Below, one piece after another: positions 5,442-6,349 of a stretch of 6,349 nt of DNA. The notes under the pieces were generated by a model. That model was not told the DNA's origin. It searched no databases and was given only the letters and a program-made list of their open reading frames with translations. The stretch comes from Candidatus Pacearchaeota archaeon (lineage in GTDB: Archaea > Nanobdellota > Nanobdellia > Pacearchaeales > GW2011-AR1), in assembly GCA_018303895.1 (NCBI GenBank), contig JAGVXJ010000020.1, forward strand, positions 1 to 6,349, in the 5' to 3' direction. Numbering within the stretch: position 1 is the first letter of the stretch; each line of letters opens with the position of its first letter. The position numbers and the translations under genes were made by a program.

Positions 5442-5499
5442 CATTAAATAGTCAACGCCAAAATGAAAAAACATTTATGTCGTTAACTATAGCATTAAA
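5442..5499. mobile_element. 44-nt palindromic insertion with 7-bp direct repeats in denV
   Basis: CATTAAA occurs at 5442-5448 and 5493-5499, flanking 44 nt. Most of the insert is an imperfect palindrome with an A6 loop (5466-5471): TAGTCAACG (5449-5457) opposes CGTTAACTA (5481-5489), and AAATG (5461-5465) opposes CATTT (5472-5476). It brings both stop codons into denV. Insert plus one repeat is 51 nt, 17 codons, so precise removal restores the frame. It looks like a tiny hairpin element with a target duplication. A separate 8-bp direct repeat, TAACTATA at 5414-5421 and 5484-5491, allows an alternative boundary. Confidence 0.5.
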
Positions 5500-5572
5500 A
5501 TTTCAAGATATTCTGCCACGAGATGCTGGTCTGTCAGATTTTCTGGATGGATAATATTTATACGAACCATAA

Positions 5573-5580
5573 TTATTTAA
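5573..5580 (+). promoter_or_regulatory. TATA box of nth
   Basis: TTATTTAA ends 22 nt before the nth ATG at 5603, fitting a leaderless transcript. It lies 2 bp from the denV start codon, so the two divergent promoters overlap fully in a 32-bp spacer. Confidence 0.5.
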
Positions 5581-5591
5581 TCCTTATTTTG

Positions 5592-5599
5592 TATAAAAA
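5592..5599 (-). promoter_or_regulatory. TATA box of denV
   Basis: On minus this reads TTTTTATA, ending 21 nt before the ATG at 5570. It supports that upstream ATG as the original denV start and lies 3 bp from the nth start codon. Confidence 0.55.
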
Positions 5600-5602
5600 T
5601 CT

Positions 5603-6214
5603 ATGGATGAAAAAAAGGCTCTAAAACAACTTTCTCGACTTTCGAAATTAGGCAAAAAAATGCGTCTTGCAGGTGAAGGTTGGAAAACTGATTTTCAGCA
5701 TTTAATTGCAATTATTCTTTCTGCCCGAACTCTTGACGAAACTACAATCGTCGTAGGCAAAACCCTTTTCAAAAAATATCCTTCTGCCGATGGACTTTCA
5801 AAAGCTTCTATTTCAGACGTCGAAAAACTAATTACTCCAATAAACTTCTATCAAAACAAGGCGAAATATATTATAAATTGTGCAAAGCAAATAGTTGAAT
5901 TATACGACGGAAAAGTTCCGCACGATTTTGAAAAACTAACTTCTTTGTCAGGGGTTGGAAGAAAAACTGCAAATGTATTTTTGTCCGAAAGAGGAAATAT
6001 CGGTTTAGGTGTAGACACTCACGTATTTTACATTTCAAGAAAACTCGGCTGGGCAAAATCAAATAATCCGCACAAAGTCGAAGAAGAATTAAAAAATTTA
6101 TTTTCAAAAAGATACTGGAATAAAATAAATCCGACGCTGGTAAGATTCGGAAAAACTTACATCTCTCGACGCGAAAAAGATAAATTGCTGGATGAAGTGA
6201 AGAGGATGAAATGA
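5603..6214 (+). CDS. nth: Endonuclease III (Nth) lacking the iron-sulfur cluster cysteines
   Basis: A 203-residue helix-hairpin-helix DNA glycosylase/AP lyase that removes oxidised pyrimidines. LIAIILSARTLDE (34-46) matches the family helix with LSA(Q/R). The hairpin LSGVGRKTANVF (115-126) holds catalytic K121, and GVDTHVFYISRKLGW (136-150) holds catalytic D138, the partners of E. coli K120 and D138, so it should be active. In E. coli Nth the C-terminus carries CX6CX2CX5C for a 4Fe-4S cluster. Here the equivalent region after RFGKTYISRREK has no cysteine and the protein ends at 203; its only cysteine is C93. The ATG at 5603 fits the TATA spacing. It is divergent from denV across 32 bp, another glycosylase/AP lyase. 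Confidence 0.93.
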   Translation: MDEKKALKQLSRLSKLGKKMRLAGEGWKTDFQHLIAIILSARTLDETTIVVGKTLFKKYPSADGLSKASISDVEKLITPINFYQNKAKYIINCAKQIVELYDGKVPHDFEKLTSLSGVGRKTANVFLSERGNIGLGVDTHVFYISRKLGWAKSNNPHKVEEELKNLFSKRYWNKINPTLVRFGKTYISRREKDKLLDEVKRMK

Positions 6215-6216
6215 TT

Positions 6217-6238
6217 GTTACTTTTGAATAAAGGTAAC
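6217..6238. terminator. Perfect-arm hairpin just after nth
   Basis: GTTACTTTT (6217-6225) pairs with AAAGGTAAC (6230-6238) over 9 bp, including one G-T wobble, with loop GAAT. It starts 2 nt after the nth stop. No T-run follows at once, so it may act as an RNA 3'-end hairpin, or as an operator 12 bp upstream of the next gene's TATA box. Confidence 0.4.
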
Positions 6239-6248
6239 ATAACCAAAA

Positions 6249-6262
6249 AGTTTATAAACTTC
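6249..6262 (+). promoter_or_regulatory. Palindromic TATA box of the last gene
   Basis: TTTATAAA (6251-6258) ends 21 nt before the ATG at 6280 and lies centred in a perfect 14-bp palindrome, AAGTTTATAAACTT. Confidence 0.6.
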
Positions 6263-6279
6263 TTTTTTCTGAAAAAATC

Positions 6280-6349
6280 ATGGAAACATACGATGATATT
6301 AAACCAACTGGAATCGCATCAAGATTAGTTTGCGCTCCTTATAATGTTG
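6280..6349 (+). CDS. Unrecognised protein, first 23 codons
   Basis: An ATG at 6280 opens a frame that runs off the right edge, beginning METYDDIKPTGIASRLV and continuing CAPYNV. The start is supported by a TATA box at the standard leaderless spacing. Too little sequence is present to name a family; there is no signal peptide-like hydrophobic core. It is co-oriented with nth but has its own promoter and a hairpin in between. Confidence 0.6.
   Translation, partial: METYDDIKPTGIASRLVCAPYNV

Larger units (their letters stand above)
4956..5570 (-). pseudogene. denV: DenV/T4 endonuclease V-type pyrimidine-dimer glycosylase, interrupted by a short insertion
   Basis: T4 endonuclease V-type enzymes cut the glycosidic bond at UV pyrimidine dimers and then the AP site, using the alpha-amino group of residue 2. 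Reading from ATG 5568-5570: MVRIN (1-5), TDQHLVAEYLE (13-23) with H16, E20 and E23 exactly at the T4 positions, then in-frame TAG and TAA at codons 28 and 32. The same frame stays open from ATG 5474 for 172 codons: RKHPNPKKVPKDYTLGEGH, FFKDKLKYLKERH, KRGFQTNK and near the end KPDWYRYYGKK, the DNA-recognition motif. R22 of T4 is Leu, and a region of about 45 residues before the C-terminus is longer than in T4. A TATA box fits the upstream ATG. The 172-codon ORF alone lacks the nucleophile and catalytic glutamate, so it should be inactive. Deleting 51 nt restores a 187-residue frame. Confidence 0.82.

Noticed and set aside
5475..5490. UAG in denV read as pyrrolysine or another recoded residue
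   Set aside because: A TAA follows four codons later in the same frame, and other genes here use TAA and TGA normally; recoding UAG alone would not restore the protein.
5442..5499. Archaeal bulge-helix-bulge intron in denV
   Set aside because: A hairpin is present and the insert length keeps the frame, but I could not place two 3-nt bulges separated by a 4-bp helix at matching splice sites. Kept only as a possibility to test with RNA reads.
1..6349. CRISPR array, tRNA, rRNA, insertion sequence or integrase
   Set aside because: No regularly spaced repeats, no cloverleaf or rRNA-like segment recognised by eye, and no transposase or recombinase reading frame was found.

Overview
The window reads as part of a small, AT-rich, tightly packed archaeal genome, most likely a DPANN-type lineage (Woesearchaeota, Pacearchaeota or Nanoarchaeota-like). 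The reasons are archaeal TATA-like boxes ending 20-22 nt before the start codons of alkD, the MazG fusion gene, the radical SAM gene, the TrmB-type gene, denV, nth and the last gene (leaderless transcripts), a TrmB-type regulator, and convergent genes that almost touch or overlap at their stop codons. The lineage is inferred from style, not from a marker gene.

Layout. 1-150 (-): 5' end of an unrecognised gene that continues off the left edge. 152-346 (+): a protein-like reading frame with no start codon, probably a 5'-truncated remnant. 350-1054 (-): AlkD-family DNA alkylation repair glycosylase. It is divergent, across a symmetric 50-bp spacer, from 1105-1875 (+), a fusion of a MazG-like nucleotide pyrophosphohydrolase and a DUF4406/nucleoside 2-deoxyribosyltransferase-like domain. 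1881-3350 (-): radical SAM protein with a SPASM-like C-terminus. 3401-3490 (-): a C-terminal scrap of a T4 endonuclease V (DenV) gene. 3483-4202 (-): TrmB-type regulator, divergent from 4320-4400 (+), a putative 26-codon leader ORF, and 4402-4959 (+), a coiled-coil single-pass membrane protein. 4956-5570 (-): a DenV-type pyrimidine-dimer glycosylase gene interrupted by a short palindromic insertion. 5603-6214 (+): endonuclease III without its iron-sulfur cysteines. 6280-6349 (+): start of a further gene.

How it fits together. Four of the genes concern damaged bases or nucleotides: AlkD (alkylated bases), MazG-DUF4406 (likely nucleotide-pool cleansing), DenV (UV dimers) and Nth (oxidised pyrimidines). 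They form two divergent pairs with overlapping or abutting core promoters.

The most unusual points are these. (1) denV keeps its promoter, its N-terminal catalytic residues and its C-terminal recognition motif, but carries two in-frame stops inside a 44-nt hairpin flanked by 7-bp direct repeats; removing exactly 51 nt restores one open frame. (2) A 46-bp near-identical copy of the denV 3' end (43 of 46 positions) brackets the TrmB/leader/membrane-protein block, as if that block had been inserted at, or duplicated with, the denV 3' end. (3) The membrane-protein gene is the only one with a strong Shine-Dalgarno, and that site is partly buried in a hairpin lying inside a 26-codon upstream ORF that ends 1 nt before its ATG.
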